Shown here piece after piece: positions 1-12,765 of a stretch of DNA of 64,000 nt (its first letter is position 1; each line of letters opens with the position of its first letter). The position numbers and the translations under genes were made by a program. This stretch comes from Pampus argenteus (Eukaryota > Chordata > Actinopteri > Scombriformes > Stromateidae): the NCBI GenBank assembly GCA_036937835.1, contig CM072875.1:21922501-21986500 (forward strand), in the 5' to 3' direction. The notes below the pieces were generated by a model that was not told where the DNA came from, did no database searches, and worked only from the letters and a program-made list of their open reading frames with translations.

Positions 1-1937
1 TAATTTGACTCTGCTGTCAGACACAAACTGCAGCTGCCAAGGACACATATCAATGTTCAAGAATCCATATTCTATTAACTCGCAGCCATCAGTCATTTAA
101 CAGGAAACCCCTGCAGAGCTGACCTCTGTGACCTCTGCACACGCTGTAGAAACACACGGTTCCTTCTCCAGTGACGTCTGCAGCTGTTTCATGGAAACTC
201 GTTGATGACAGAGACTATTGAGCAGCGATCGGCCTGAACTTTTAAACCAGCAGCTTGTTGTCTTCAAAGCTGCTCGCTTTCTTCCTTTCTTCGTTTGATC
301 AACCAGAAGTGATCGACTCTGAATTTCTGTCAGATCAGTTGCAGTTTGAGGCTTTCTCTCTTGTTGTGGTCGTCTCGAGTTTGAATAAACTTTATTGAGA
401 CGGTCAAACTGACCAGAGCTTCAGTGCTCATGTTCAGTGTGAGCTCTTGCTTTCTTTCTTTATTAGCTTAGCATTAGCACCACCATAAGCATTACATATC
501 TGCCTTGTGTTATATAACATAAATATTTATTCTTAATGATCATAAATCATAAATTTATCTGTCCTGAACTTTTACACATTTCATGTCAAAGAGTATAAAA
601 TACACTCAATTATTTTTCAACTGATCTTTACTATTTTCGTGAATATTTTATTGAATTTCCACCTGATCTCTGTTTTATTTGCGTTTTCACTTAACTATAA
701 CTATTTATTTAATATTTTTGGTGATCATGTCACTATAGTGTAAGTGTATCTCTGTCAGACATGTTTATTACATCAGTTCTTTGCTTTATTTTCAGCTATT
801 TTCTATCCCATCCACCATGTAGCCTCTGGGACCAACATAGTTCAGATATCCAGATGATGGAGAGCAGATATCCGGGCCAAGACTTCCTCATCAGGGAGCC
901 GGTCGTTGTTTACAGTCCAATTAGCATCTTGAGGCGGTCCAAACGACATTTCTGCTAATCTCTATAAACACATATATATGAATACAGCTGATTTCGGACA
1001 ATGAGTTTCCTGTTTACCTGCATTCAACCGAAGCCGCTCAAACCTGATTAGAAATGGAAAGCAGAACACGTCCGGTACCAGAATCTATCCGTTTATTAAG
1101 ATTATAGATCAAATCACCAAACGGTAATCAAGAAGCTTTTAAAACACAAATATAACCAGATATAAAATGGTTATAAAACAGCTGCAGCCGTGTGAAACTG
1201 CTCGGATCACTTTAACGGCTCGTCCTGTCTGAATGCAGGTTCAGCTTTCACATCACAGAGCATGACGGCCGGTTTTAAACTGTCTCTGTGTGTCTTGTTA
1301 TTGCAGCGCAGCAGCAGCTCAGTGGTGAATGTGTCTTCCAGATGCTGCATTTCATGCTTTTACTCTGTCAAGTCGTTTCAGCCAAATAACTATGCAGCAA
1401 ACACGACTGACTGGAGAGAAAGTAATTATATTTTATTTTAAATCATGAGGACCAACAGCAGACGGATCATGTCTGAAGGATTTTATACAACAAGATGCGG
1501 CCACAATCTGTTCAGGACAGTTCAGGAGGTTTCAAACTGGTTTCTATGAGATCACTAAGCAAGAAAATAAATGAGAAAACAGATTCTCACCAAAAAGCTG
1601 AAAAGATGATTAACTTTGACTGTGTGAAGGTTGGAGAGAAAGGAGGTTTTAACAGGAGATAAGACTCATCGGAGTAACAGAGTCTCAGGGTCCGAACAGG
1701 ACCAGTCTTCAAAAAGAGTAGTGAATGAAGATGGGTTCATCCGCCCCTGAAAATAGTCCCCAATGAATGTATCTCCTCCCGTTTGAATAATGATTTATCA
1801 CTGAGCCTCTTTTTAAAGTCTTCAGTAGGAACCGATGGAGCAGAGATGCATTTAGAGACGGACAAACACTTTGTGTTGTTTGTGTATTCTCATGGGATTT
1901 ACTGACAGGAAGGAAAAAACATTTCATCTTTTCCTAC
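1..1937 (-). other. tmeff1: tmeff1 intron 2 (partial)
   Basis: This is sequence downstream, in minus-strand sense, of the exon 2 splice donor at 1937-1936. I looked for the follistatin/Kazal exon expected next in TMEFF1, which should begin with a Cys-rich segment containing PVCGSNG, and did not find it on the minus strand. It should lie beyond the left edge. No other exon, RNA gene or clear mobile element is supported here. The stretch is AT-rich around 480-760. Confidence 0.6.
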
Positions 1938-2047
1938 CTGGAACTGACAAACACATTTGAGCTGAGCTCCGTCGTCTCTGCAGACGCCCCCGAATCTGCA
2001 GGTGGAGTCATCACAAACCCTCAGGTCGCTCTTCTTCTCTGACAGAT
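1938..2047 (-). CDS. tmeff1: Tomoregulin-1 (TMEFF1), coding exon 2
   Basis: Exon 2 of a transmembrane protein with EGF-like and two follistatin-like domains. The family is type I membrane proteins that modulate TGF-beta/nodal and ErbB-type signalling. The acceptor CAG is at 2050-2048 and the donor GT at 1937-1936. The translation reads DLSEKKSDLRVCDD, then STCRFGGVCRDDGAQLKCVC, then QFQ. This is the start of the first follistatin domain, with Cys spacing like human TMEFF1, whose equivalent segment has SDVRVCDESSCKYGGVC. Phase agrees with exon 1: one base carried over, and the exon ends in frame. TMEFF2 differs more here (its segment begins NDLFLCDTNTCKF), so TMEFF1 is preferred. The remaining exons (Kazal modules, EGF, transmembrane segment, tail) lie left of the window. 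Confidence 0.88.
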
Positions 2048-2423
2048 CTGCAACAGACGAACAAACAGACGCTCTGAATGAAGCCTGGACAGCTTCATGA
2101 ATTAACCTGAACAATAAAAGCAGAAAGCAAAAATATGAAGACAGAAGGAGCAATAAGGCTTCATGTCGCAGCAGGTGAGACGGAGTTTCCATCTGGGAAA
2201 TAACAGGTAGACTCGCAGCGCAGCGCAGAGGAGGCGATAACGAAATAAAGTCTTTTTCTCTCGTTAAAGGTACGTTTATTTCACGTCACACTGAGTCAGA
2301 ATGATGATGGCGAATAAGAATAAAAACAAATAAAAACAAGAAGAAATGAAAGGTTCTGCATCACTGTTTATATAAATAGATTTATTTAATGCAGCAATAA
2401 CCTTCACACCTAAGTCTGGAGAT

Positions 2424-2457
2424 GTTGTTTGTTTGTTTGTTTGTTTGTTTGTTTGTT
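2424..2457. repeat. (GTTT)n microsatellite
   Basis: Perfect tetranucleotide tract of about eight units in tmeff1 intron 1. Confidence 0.95.
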
Positions 2458-2568
2458 GATCCTGAATCAGTTTTGCGATCAGTGAAAAAAATGTCACGAA
2501 ACTTTTCAGAGATTTTTCTTATCTGGAGATTTAAGAACAAAATGTGAACGATACCCGACCTTTAGATC

Positions 2569-2596
2569 ACACACACACACACACACACACGCACGC

Positions 2597-2642
<46 letters not shown>

Positions 2643-2762
2643 CCATGACTCAGATATGTGCAGCTGACTTAAATTATCCACATTTTCTTTGAGGTAAAAG
2701 CCACAAGTGATGAGTGTGTGTGTGTGTGTGTGTGAGTGTGTGTGTGTGAGTGTGTGTGTGTC
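2569..2762. repeat. Paired (CA)n and (GT)n microsatellites
   Basis: A CA tract of about 70 bp (2569-2640, with CG interruptions) is followed by about 78 bp of unique sequence and then a GT tract (2717-2761). The two tracts are complementary and could pair as a hairpin stem when single-stranded. They produce the long minus-strand open frame seen here, which is not a gene. Confidence 0.9.
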
Positions 2763-2872
2763 ATAGACCACAGCTGAGTGGGCTTTGAAGAGACGTTTAC
2801 GGCCTGTAATTACTGTTTGCAGACCTCCCCTACTCCTAAAAATGGCTGCCGCTGGCCGCAGTACCAACCGGC

Positions 2873-2978
2873 CGCAGCAACCCTGCAGCCGAAGCAACCC
2901 TGCAGCCGAAGCAACCCTGCAGCCGAAGCAACCCTGCAGCCGAAGCAACCATGCAGCTGAAGCAACCATGCAGCCGAA
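2873..2978. repeat. 17-bp minisatellite, about 6 units
   Basis: Tandem copies of AGCAACCCTGCAGCCGA, with small changes (CCCT to CCAT, GCCG to GCTG) in the last units. The unit length is not a multiple of three, so open frames across it are fortuitous. Confidence 0.93.
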
Positions 2979-3988
2979 GCCTGGCAGCAGCGAGCAGAGC
3001 TTCATGAAAATCAAACACTAATGACGCGCTGGAAGACGCTGTTAAACACCACAATAACAGAAAGATGCTGAGTTAAAGTCCTGCATTTGAAATTGTTTTA
3101 AATTACTGTTGTATTAACATGTTTAAAAAATCCCCCAAACTGCAGGTTTTTCCAAGTGATATAAAGTGAATATGTGATGTGATGATGTCGTCATGGCTAC
3201 AGTAATATGTGGATGATCACGGTCACCTTTCTTACAAACTGTCCCAACTCACAGGTGTAAACGGTCACTATATAGATCACAGCAGGGAGGAAAGTCTCGA
3301 CTGTATAGTTTTAAGTGGCTCGTGACCAGACCGACGCCTGTTTTTCAGGCTGCAGGTCGTTCATGGCTAATTAAGTTCAACCAGCAGCCACATCCATCAC
3401 AGCTCAGAGCCTGGAGGCCCACAAAGGCTGCAGTGACGGAGGCGAATGTGTTGTGTTTCCTGTTTGCAGGTTTCAAAAAGCCACATTTTTAATACCCAGA
3501 CAATTTGGGATTATGCTGAATGGCAACCAGAAGTCTTTAAACCGCCAGAAACAGAAATGAGGAGAGCGAACGAGTGTTTTCAGTCTGAAATGTGTGTGTG
3601 TGTGTGTGTGTTTTCCTCTGCCTGCTGCTGTTTGCAGCCGACCCCGGCCGTGTTGTGTTTGGGTTCATACATTTTACAACAGAAACAGAGATTTAAAAAT
3701 GCACATAATTCCCTCTTTTGGATCGAAGCAGAACTAAAGAAGCTGACGGAGCGTGGCAGCAGCATCCACCTCCCAAATCCCCCCCGAGCACAACCTGGTC
3801 GTCATGGCCACCCAGCCGCCGCTCCCTCGGGTCGTTATCTGCACCCCCCACACCTCCGCCTCCTCCTCTGCAGTCCTGCCTCCAGGCAAGATGGACGTCA
3901 ACACCTCATCTTCTGTCACTCCCAACATCTCTTAACTCCTTCACCGCTGCTGAAGGTTTATATACTGACTAGAAATGTTACACAGAGT

Positions 3989-4137
3989 CAAATCCAGCAG
4001 ATATGTTTCAACGTTACAGTGTTTTTAGAGCCAAAGTCCCTCTTTTTGTTCCTATACTTCCACCACAGCTCAACAGGGAAACACAAAGAGGGAATTTGAT
4101 GCTAAACAGACTGTAAATGTGTCAGATATCCACTTGA
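3989..4137 (+). repeat. Dispersed element family 1, copy A
   Basis: A segment of about 145 bp beginning near TCAAATCCAGCAGATATG and running through CCTCTTTTTGTTCCTATACT to CAGATATCCACTTGATG. It recurs nearly identically at 15936-16262 (direct) and 31756-31970 (inverted). It is probably a fragment of a non-autonomous DNA transposon; no transposase coding is visible. Confidence 0.8.
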
Positions 4138-4275
4138 TGTAAAAAATAACAGTTAACATGTTTTAAGACATATAGAAATATTCTGCTCTGATTAATGAGT
4201 GTTTTTAAATAAATAAAAATATCAATTATGTTGTTAGAAATTCTTAAAATGTCCTTTGAAAGAACAAAGAACATC

Positions 4276-4320
<45 letters not shown>
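4276..4320. repeat. (CA)n microsatellite
   Basis: Uninterrupted CA dinucleotide tract. Confidence 0.95.
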
Positions 4321-4324
<4 letters not shown>

Positions 4325-4649
4325 GAGAGGTTTTCATTTCATAGAGAAGTGAAACCTTCTCAAGGTCTGCTGTGGCGTATTGATTTGGTTTTCTAAAAGT
4401 GGGGAATTTATCCTCAGCAGAGACGTGAAACAGGAGAAGAAGCTGCGTGACATCCAAGTAAAACACCGCCATCAGTGATGCATGATGGGACTTCAAATCC
4501 CCATCACACTGAAATCTGAAAGACACAAATGTTCCAGTTTTCTCTCAAGTTAAAAGAAGAAAAATAATATTTAAAATAAAGTTTGTGATAGTTTTCCTTT
4601 GTGTGTTTGAATCTCCTCATTGTCACAAACTGCGTCTGACTCCTCCCCC

Positions 4650-5087
4650 AGTGGTTAGTGATTGGTTAATGTAGTGATTGGTTAATGTAGTGATTGGTTA
4701 ATGTAGTGATTGGTTGATCTAGTGATTGGTTGATCTAGTGATTGGTTAATGTAGTGATTGGTTGATCTAGTGATTGGTTAATGTAGTGATTGGTGAATCT
4801 AGTGATTGGTTAATCTAGTGATTGGTTGATCTAGTGATTGGTTAATGTAGTGATTGGTGAATCTAGTGATTGGTTGATCTAGTGATTGGTGAATCTAGTG
4901 ATTGATTGATCTAGTGATTGGTTAATGTAGTGATTGGTGAATCTAGTGATTGGTTAATGTAGTGATTGGTTAATGTAGTGATTGGTTAATGTAGTGATTG
5001 ATTGATCTAGTGATTGGTTAATGTAGTGATTGGTTAATGTAGTGATTGGTGAATCTAGTGATTGGTTAATGTAGTGATTGGTTAACC
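4650..5087. repeat. 16-bp minisatellite, about 27 units, each with an inverted CCAAT box
   Basis: The unit is GTAGTGATTGGTTAAT, with TTGATCTA and GTGAATCTA variants at the end of the unit. Every unit keeps ATTGG, the reverse of CCAAT, mostly in the context TGATTGGTT, close to the NF-Y binding consensus. There are no spacers between units, so it is not CRISPR-like. It lies about 15 kb downstream of the tmeff1 promoter, within intron 1. Confidence 0.93.
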
Positions 5088-6084
5088 AATCAGTCAGCTG
5101 AGCGTCTCACATGTGAATATTTGCATGTTCTCCTGTTTTCCATCATACTAAACTTGACATTGTTGTTCTGACTGTTGGTCAGACAAAACAAATCATGTGA
5201 ATATGTTCATCTTCAACATCTTTATTAAACAGTGGATCAATAACAGGACTGGACTCCTACGGTGGAGTAAAAAATGTCTCCACTCGACCACAGATGCTTT
5301 TTACTTACAAGAACATTATGAAAACAGTTATTATTGCTGGAAACTTCATAATATAAAGGTGTTTTTATGGATCCGGCAGCAGAAGACGTCTGTTGTTCAT
5401 TTGTTTCTGGATCTATTTTAAAGCAGCTGGATGACTTTCTGTTCTCTCTTCTCTCCTGCTGTTTGAATAAAACATGAAACCCTGACCGCCGCCATCACCT
5501 CGCCCTCGTTGCTACGGGCAACGCAGGGACGCTGACATGTTTAGCGTGAAGATTTATCATTTTTTATGTTTTGTTTGAGCTGTATTTCCTGTCACTACAT
5601 ACATACATCATACATACATCATACAACATCTTCAGTGATAGAAATAGAAAAACAATGAAACCACAGAATTCATTATTTTGTTTTCTTGTGTTTTCATTTT
5701 CTTTGTTTTGTGATTTTGATGTTTTAAAATTGCTGCTAACTTTCAGCAGCAACGTGGCTGACGTCAACCGCACTGGTAGCCGCATCCGCCTCAGCGTGGC
5801 GCCGGCGGCGGTGGGCGACGGCGGGCTCCTGCTGACGCGTCCTGCAGGTTTAATTTGACTTTCAGCTGTGACGTATTAACAGGTTCAACAAATACGTTAC
5901 AAAGAGCGAGGAGACAGAATTGAGTCATTTTACACCTCAAACATCAGATCAGCCTTTCTGATTTTAATAAACATCTCAGAAATGACGGCGAGCAGCAAAA
6001 CAGCAGCAGTAAGATTTCAGGGATTGAACCCTCAACCTTACAGACACTGAGCATCTGCTGCAGACGCTGCTGTCGAATTACTGC

Positions 6085-6240
6085 CCTGCCTTCCTCCTCT
6101 TCTTCCTCCTCCTCTTCTTCATCCTCCTCCTGCTCCTCCTCCTCTACCTCCTCCTGCTCCTCCTCCTCCACCTCTTCCTCCTCCTCCTCCTCCTCCTCCT
6201 CCTCTTCCTCCTCTTCTTCCTCCTCCTCCTCCTCCTCCAT
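6085..6240. repeat. (TCC/TTC)n polypyrimidine tract
   Basis: About 155 bp consisting almost only of C and T on the plus strand, as irregular TCC and TTC triplets. It gives poly-Glu and poly-Gly pseudo-ORFs on the minus strand, which are not genes. Confidence 0.93.
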
Positions 6241-8453
6241 AACTGGGACTAATTTGTCCAGTTTTGTGAATGCACTCCCTTGGAGGCAGGACGAGCATCT
6301 GACTCATTTGGCTTCATCAGCTGTTGCTGCAGACTAATCTTCACCTGTGAAGCAGCGAGTGCAGCGTGCAGATAAGAGCTTTGATGTTTTATTCATGTCG
6401 AACAGATCCGAGCGACAGAGTGACTCCTTCCAGCCTCATTCTGCAGTCTGATGTAGATGCAGAGCAGGAAGTAATTGACCTCCAGGGGAGTCTCTCTAAA
6501 ACAAGCAGGGTCACTTGTTGTTACTAACCAGACAATTAAGGCTCATATATACTGGAGAAGACAGTTCATCGTTTCAGACGCAGATTTCCTGCAAAACTAC
6601 AAAGTTTTTAATAAGTATTTTAATTAAGTATTTAGTAAAACGCACTGCAGGGTGTTAAAGACATATTTCTATCAATCCTTAAAATGATCCACTAAACTGA
6701 AATGACACACTGCGTTTTCTGTTTATGGATGAATTATTCCATATTTCTGAATGGAAATCGAAGGTTTTAACATCACAGATGATTTCAAATTATATTATAT
6801 ACATTATACCAAACCATCTATGATCACGCAGACCTCAGTGCTGCAGGTGGCAGATCTCTAACAAGCCAGTTGTGATTTTGATGTGTTGTTGTTAGTTGCA
6901 GGGAGTCAGATCTGCATTATTACAACCACTGAGCGGTGAAAACACTTCAGACTGAGGCTTAAACGAGCCTGCTGGACTGACTCATTATCCAGCTCAGTGC
7001 ATTTATGACATCAAACTCAATGAAATGTACTTTATTTATTTTCCAGCCCACACAGTCGGCTCTCGGCTCTCAGCTGCTTCACCTCACGCTTTAATGAACT
7101 TTCTGGTAAAATAGTTTCCCTTCATCTTCTGTCACTGACACTGATGCTAACGACTCCAGAGATGATAATTAGGAAGACGTGATCACTAAACGACGTTTCA
7201 GGAATCACAGAAATGCAAGTTTTATATGATTGGATCCCAACAAATATTATATTCATAAAACACAAAATGAGTGAAATGGCTCTTCTGTTCTGGTCTTCAT
7301 TATGATGTTTAAAACTTTTATTTTAAAATGCAGCACTTATAAAAGGTGGCGAGAGACTCCTGCTGCTGCTGATTCACTGCTCTCAATAATTTGCTGTTAC
7401 TGTTAATGGAAAAGCTATTTGCAGATGTAAAACACTTTAAACTATAAATCTGGGTGTATTTTATTTGTGAGCAGGGCTCCATTTGCATGACTAACACTGT
7501 CATTATACAGACTCGGTAAAAGCAGAAAGACGGCGAGTATTTTTCAGCCAATTTGATTTCACCCCACAGCGTGTTGAGCAGCAGGACCCGCAGGCAGGAA
7601 GAGGACGGGGATCAGGTTCAGATCTGGCTTCAATCTGACCATCTCTAAGCTCTTTTTCTGGCTGTGTCGACACCAAACGTATGTCATGTTCTTCTGTTTC
7701 CACGGCGATGACAACAGTCAGGCTGGATTAAAAATGAAAAACTAATTTCATTTGTTATATATTATATTAAGTATATTATATTATATATATTAAGTTGTGG
7801 CTGTTAAACTGTCAACATGTTCCTCATTTTAGTTTGTTTCATGTACTGAAAAAATAATGCGATAAATATTATTATTATTTATCTTATTATTTATCATACT
7901 CATGTATGTTAATGAGGTGGACAAAATATAAGCAACACTTTTCAAAATAATGCACCAACAGCCAGTACGACCTCAGCAATAAATATAAAGCAGAATTATC
8001 ACCTTTCAAAAACAAAGCAGCTGTTTCATGGTTATATTTTGATAGAGTTGAATGATTTTTATGCCGTTATTGTGCTTTTTGAACATTATGAAATCTATTT
8101 TTAGGGAGACGTCCATGTTTGAGTAATTTCTCTGTTTTCTGTTTGCAGCTTCTTTGTCCGATTTGACAATAAACTGAATGTCAATATTATTTATCTGTAT
8201 TGTAATGACTGTATATAGACTCACACTGTCACCAGAGACTAATGCCAGCGAACACAGTGAAAATAACGGTGAGTTACAGCTCTACACGTCCTTTTAAAGT
8301 CTGAACTGACCTTTAAAGTAGCAGCGGAGGAAAAAGAAGCAGAAATAATAACAGCTTCAGAAAATCCAGCAGAGTCCGACTGCTTTCAGAGGAGGAGACT
8401 CGACATGATGAAAGAGGGGAAGTGACCTCAGGCCCTTAGTCTGGAAGATACAG

Positions 8454-8454
<1 letters not shown>

Positions 8455-8501
<47 letters not shown>

Positions 8502-8599
8502 AATCATGACTTGACTTTTGACACTGATTATCTAAACTGTAAGCAGAGAGGCCTCCATTAAACGGCTTTCAAGCTGGCTGCCATTTAGGACTCATTACT

Positions 8600-8648
<49 letters not shown>

Positions 8649-8674
8649 CGTGCGTGTGTGTGTGTGTGTGTGTT
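8455..8674. repeat. Two (GT)n microsatellites
   Basis: GT tracts at about 8457-8499 and 8607-8673, the second interrupted by GC steps, separated by about 108 bp of unique sequence. Confidence 0.95.
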
Positions 8675-9105
8675 CACCAGCAGCACATAGAGTTTATTGG
8701 AGGTCACAGGTCTTCCTAATAAAGTGCTCGCTCAGCATATAGCGAGTATTAAATGTTATGAAACTTAAACTTCATAATTATGGCATATTTTACTGTAATT
8801 ATGACACAGTAAAAACATTATGAGATGCGGAGGTCATGTCTTTCGTTGGTAAATACACATTTATGATGAATTAGTTCACCTACATTTTCTGCCATTTTTA
8901 ATGTTTCGCCTCCTTGAAATAAAGATATTAAACTCTTAATATATATTATATATTATATTGTGATCATGTTATGAGATTCAGATACGCAGAACGAGTCATA
9001 TTTCTAACCATCCTTCTACTGAAATAAAGCATTCATCCTTGATGAGCGTTTGAGCTCTTTGTCTGTTTTCTAGGTCATTTTATTCCAGGAAATCTTTGGC
9101 TGTGG

Positions 9106-9345
9106 CCAGTAGTACTACTGCAGTAGTAGTAGCAGTAGTAGTAGTAGTACTGCAGTAGTAGTAGTAGTAGTAGTAGTAGTACTGCATTAATAGTAGTAGT
9201 AGTAGTAGTAGTACTGCATTAGTAGTAGTAGTAGTAGTAGTACTGCAGTAGTAGTAGTAGTAGTAGTACTGCAGTAGTAGCAGTAGTAGTAGTAGTAGTA
9301 CTGCAGTAGTAGTAGTACTGCATTAGTAGCAGTAGTAGTAGTAGT
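9106..9345. repeat. (AGT)n tract with periodic ACTGC interruptions
   Basis: About 240 bp of AGT/GTA triplets broken at irregular intervals by ACTGCA(T/G)TA, so the tract is compound. It generates the poly-Tyr/Thr open frame on the minus strand, which is spurious. Confidence 0.93.
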
Positions 9346-9700
9346 ACTTCTCCATCCATTCCTCTGAAGCCTCCACCCTCCTGCTCGCTGCAGAGAGGAT
9401 GTCCAAACGTTTCCCTGCATCCTCTAATGCAACCTGCCTCCCCTCCCCCGCTCTCAGACGAGGCTCAACACGAGACACGAGGCAGGAAGAAACGGCGTTG
9501 ACGCGTCTCAGCCACTCTCATCTTCTGCTTATTCATCTTCTCTAATCTCTTATTTTTTGTATTTTTTTATTTGAACATTAAAGCACCGTGACAATAAACA
9601 TTATCATCATTATCTCTATTATTATATCTATATATTATTTGATCACACATGTCTGTAAACTCCTATCAGCAGTGACTTCTAATGAAAATGACTTCACAGC

Positions 9701-9905
9701 GTGTCACAGTTAAAGGCCAGTGGTCCTGGTCCTTTATGCAGCCCCTCAGTTCAAACAGGCCGTTTCTGCTCCTGTCTCTTTAAGGCCCGCCTCCTGATGA
9801 GCCCGCTCTGTTCTGATTGGTCAGCTTCTGGAGATGAATCGACTCAGTTGGAGCACTTTAAGATCCTACAAAGTGTTCAGAGCAGGTTGAAGTTCGGCCT
9901 TTGAG
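9701..9905 (+). repeat. Dispersed element family 2, copy A
   Basis: It contains a core of about 50 bp (9778-9828) starting CTTTAAGGCCCGCCTCCTGA and ending GATTGGTCAGCTTC. The same core appears in reverse orientation at 18653-18703. Flanking similarity is weaker, suggesting old copies of a short interspersed element. It carries an inverted CCAAT box. Confidence 0.65.
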
Positions 9906-10002
9906 CGTTACTACTGGTTGGCTCTGGAGAAACGCGTCTACGCTGCTATGTGCTGATTTGTTTTTATAAATCTGATGTTCCAGATGTTTCCAGCTGCATT
10001 GA

Positions 10003-10003
10003 G

Positions 10004-10034
<31 letters not shown>

Positions 10035-10035
10035 G
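10003..10035. repeat. (ATC)n microsatellite
   Basis: Perfect ATC triplet run of about 10 units. Confidence 0.93.
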
Positions 10036-10522
10036 TCGCTGCGCTGCCAGCTGTGAATCAGCTCGTGTGTCAGCCTCCATCCTGGAAACCGGCGTGTAAT
10101 TTGCATGATTACAGCGTCGTACCTTCATACAGCATCATTTATCTCTGAGTGGATAAGCAGCAGCTTACAGTATGCTGCTGTGTTCTCTTCACTCTGGAAA
10201 CAGGAAGCATCGTTTTATTGGAAAAAGCCACTTCATCCTTCAACCTTCATCCTTTAATCACAACAAAAGCTTGATTAACCCGATCACTCCTGCACATGAG
10301 CTGAAGTAAAAGGACAGACGCACCAAACCGGACGCAGGAAGACAAATCCTGATAACTGATGAAGTGATGCGGTTGCTGGTAAAAACTGAAGTGTGTTTAT
10401 AGACGTGAGGAAATGAAGTGAGGAACAATTTGTGAAAGACAAACAGGATGTTTTAAAGCAGATGAACGACATTTACAGTCGAGCTAAAAGTGTGTATGCC
10501 AGCGGAGAGAAGAGTTTAAACA

Positions 10523-10577
10523 GTGAATGAATGCATGAATGAATGAACGAATGAATGAATGAATGAATGAATGAATG
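10523..10577. repeat. (GAAT)n microsatellite
   Basis: Tetranucleotide GAAT/TGAA run with a few substitutions. Confidence 0.93.
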
Positions 10578-10718
10578 TTGTTTCCATCCACTCCTGTGTG
10601 AGCATATTAGGAGATGAACTTATTACTGTTGCATTAAACCATTAAACAGCTGCAGAAGAAAAGGAACCAACAAGGTGGCATCATTAACAGAACGATGATG
10701 ATGTTAGTTTCATGGCTA

Positions 10719-10733
10719 CACACACACACACAC

Positions 10734-10772
<39 letters not shown>

Positions 10773-10782
10773 CACACACACG
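10719..10782. repeat. (CA)n microsatellite
   Basis: CA tract interrupted twice by GCA steps. Confidence 0.95.
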
Positions 10783-12333
10783 TCATGTCTGTTTGCTACT
10801 GTTCCACTTCAGGCACCAAAATCAACAGTTTTTCTAATTTTTAGCATTTCCAGAAAACTGAAGTAAATATTATGATGTTTACAATCTGCCAATCAATATT
10901 ATTTACTCATAAACCAAATTAATGGACAAATTAAAATGTTGATCTAATGACAGTGAAGTCAGAGGATCACCAACACTGAATGTTTCATGCTACACCACAT
11001 AAAACCTGATGGTGGCGCAGCAGGGTTCATCCTCTGGGGAACATGAATGTCTGAACCAGATTTTCTAGCTTTCACTCAACATTGGTCCAGATGTTCCAGT
11101 TTTGGACCAACACACGTCTGTAGTCACGCTGCTGGCTGAATGACTTTCACTTTAAACTGTTAGTTGTAATTTTTACATCATTTCAGGGTTGAGGTTCGTC
11201 CCCTGCAGCCGGAGTACAGAGCTGCTCTCTGTGTGATTTCCCTGCAATAAATCTGCTTTGTTTTTCTGTCGAAGTGCTGCTCTAACCTTGTAAAGCTCCT
11301 CAGAGAGCCAAACAGAGACAGACAGGGGCTTTTGTCCTCCGGGCGTTTCTCACAGACTGTTTACGGCCTCTCTGCATGTTGTGACTGTTTATGAGCCTCA
11401 TGGACGCCGCTGTCAGGACGCCACGAGCACGCAAAGAGCCCAAAATCTGTCACAACCTCCTGAACAGAAGGACCCATTCAGCTTCATGACAGCAACATCA
11501 CATTTAAAAACCTTAATTATAGCAGCAATGCAGTTAGTTTAACACGGCCGTCATGAAGTCAAAGAGACCTGACAGCCGAACAGAGGACCGTCCTGCATTT
11601 GCATTTTCCATTTCTAGCTCTCAGGATGTTTCTCCCTGTGTCTTGTTCTCGGGTCTCAGTCTTTAACCTCATCGTGTCCTAACTCAAGCAATCACATAAA
11701 TCTCACCGCCGGCATGTTAACGGCGCCGCGGGGATAGAAAACGTCTCACCCCTGTATTGATTTTAAAGCAGCATCACATGACCTGATGTGAGCGTCGTTT
11801 AATTTGAGTTTACAGCTTGAGCTTGACGTAAGACGTTGCTCCGTCCCTGGAAGACAAAAGAGAGATTTATCTCTCAGATGCTCGAGGTGGGAAGTTGAGG
11901 TTCAGTGACGAACAAGCAGCAAACCACAAAAACGCGGCGAAGACGAGCTCGTGAGATTCAAGAGCACGACTGACATTTCAGAAACACGACGTAACTGGTC
12001 CGATTTCAAACAACGATGTGTTCAACGAATCAGATATAATCTAATTTATTGTTCAACATTTAGAAAAACATGTTTTTAACGTTTTTAACTCGAAGTCTCT
12101 TCAGTTGTCCGGTTTTTAATTCATACGTTAAATGATTTTTGAAGCTATGGGATTAAATTTGTGTCATAATAATTAAACAGAAAAAACTAAACTAATTTAA
12201 TTGAAAGAGAATAAAAATAAATGAGTCCAAATGCAAAAATGTACATTAAACATTTACAATATTTCACTTTTCTTCAGGATTTCTCTTCCGTCGTCACTTT
12301 TTCAGTTTTGCTGCTAAATTTTTCAGTTTCAAC

Positions 12334-12353
12334 TTTTTTTTTTTTTTTTTTTT
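12334..12353. repeat. Poly(T) tract
   Basis: Run of 20 thymines. Confidence 0.95.
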
Positions 12354-12765
12354 GTTGGAAATAAGAGAAGTCGTAACGGACCAATGGGGACGCAGCTCTG
12401 TAACACCTGTCCACATGAGAACCGAAACTTCAATTTGTTTATTTATTATTTATTTATTTTGAATGCATTTTGTTTTGTTTCATTCTTGGGAGATTTTGTT
12501 CAATTATTTTGAAACTAATTTAATCCCATAAGAACCAAGAAGCCGCCGTGTTGTTGGGAGGAAGCTCAAGTTTCAGGAACAACTCTCATCACATGGTTGG
12601 AAACTCGGAGGACCGCCGCTACTCCGATCTTAACGATCTTAACGATCTCAACCTCCATCACTGCTAACTTTACCTGTTCTTAAAGTTTACAGCTTTCAGC
12701 GTTAATCAACACTTGAATCATCTGGATACTAAAACATACTCAGACGTGCTGACAGATTTCGCGGC

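Noticed and set aside
3446..4099. 217-codon plus-strand frame in tmeff1 intron 1, preceded by a good-looking acceptor (TTTGCAG near 3470)
   Set aside because: The C-terminal half runs through dispersed element family 1, the rest contains a GT repeat, and no domain or matching donor and partner exon is visible.
4650..5087. Possible CRISPR-like array (regular 16-bp repeats); likewise 18009-18270 and 21111-21523
   Set aside because: There are no unique spacers between units, there are no cas genes, and the window is clearly a vertebrate nuclear genome.
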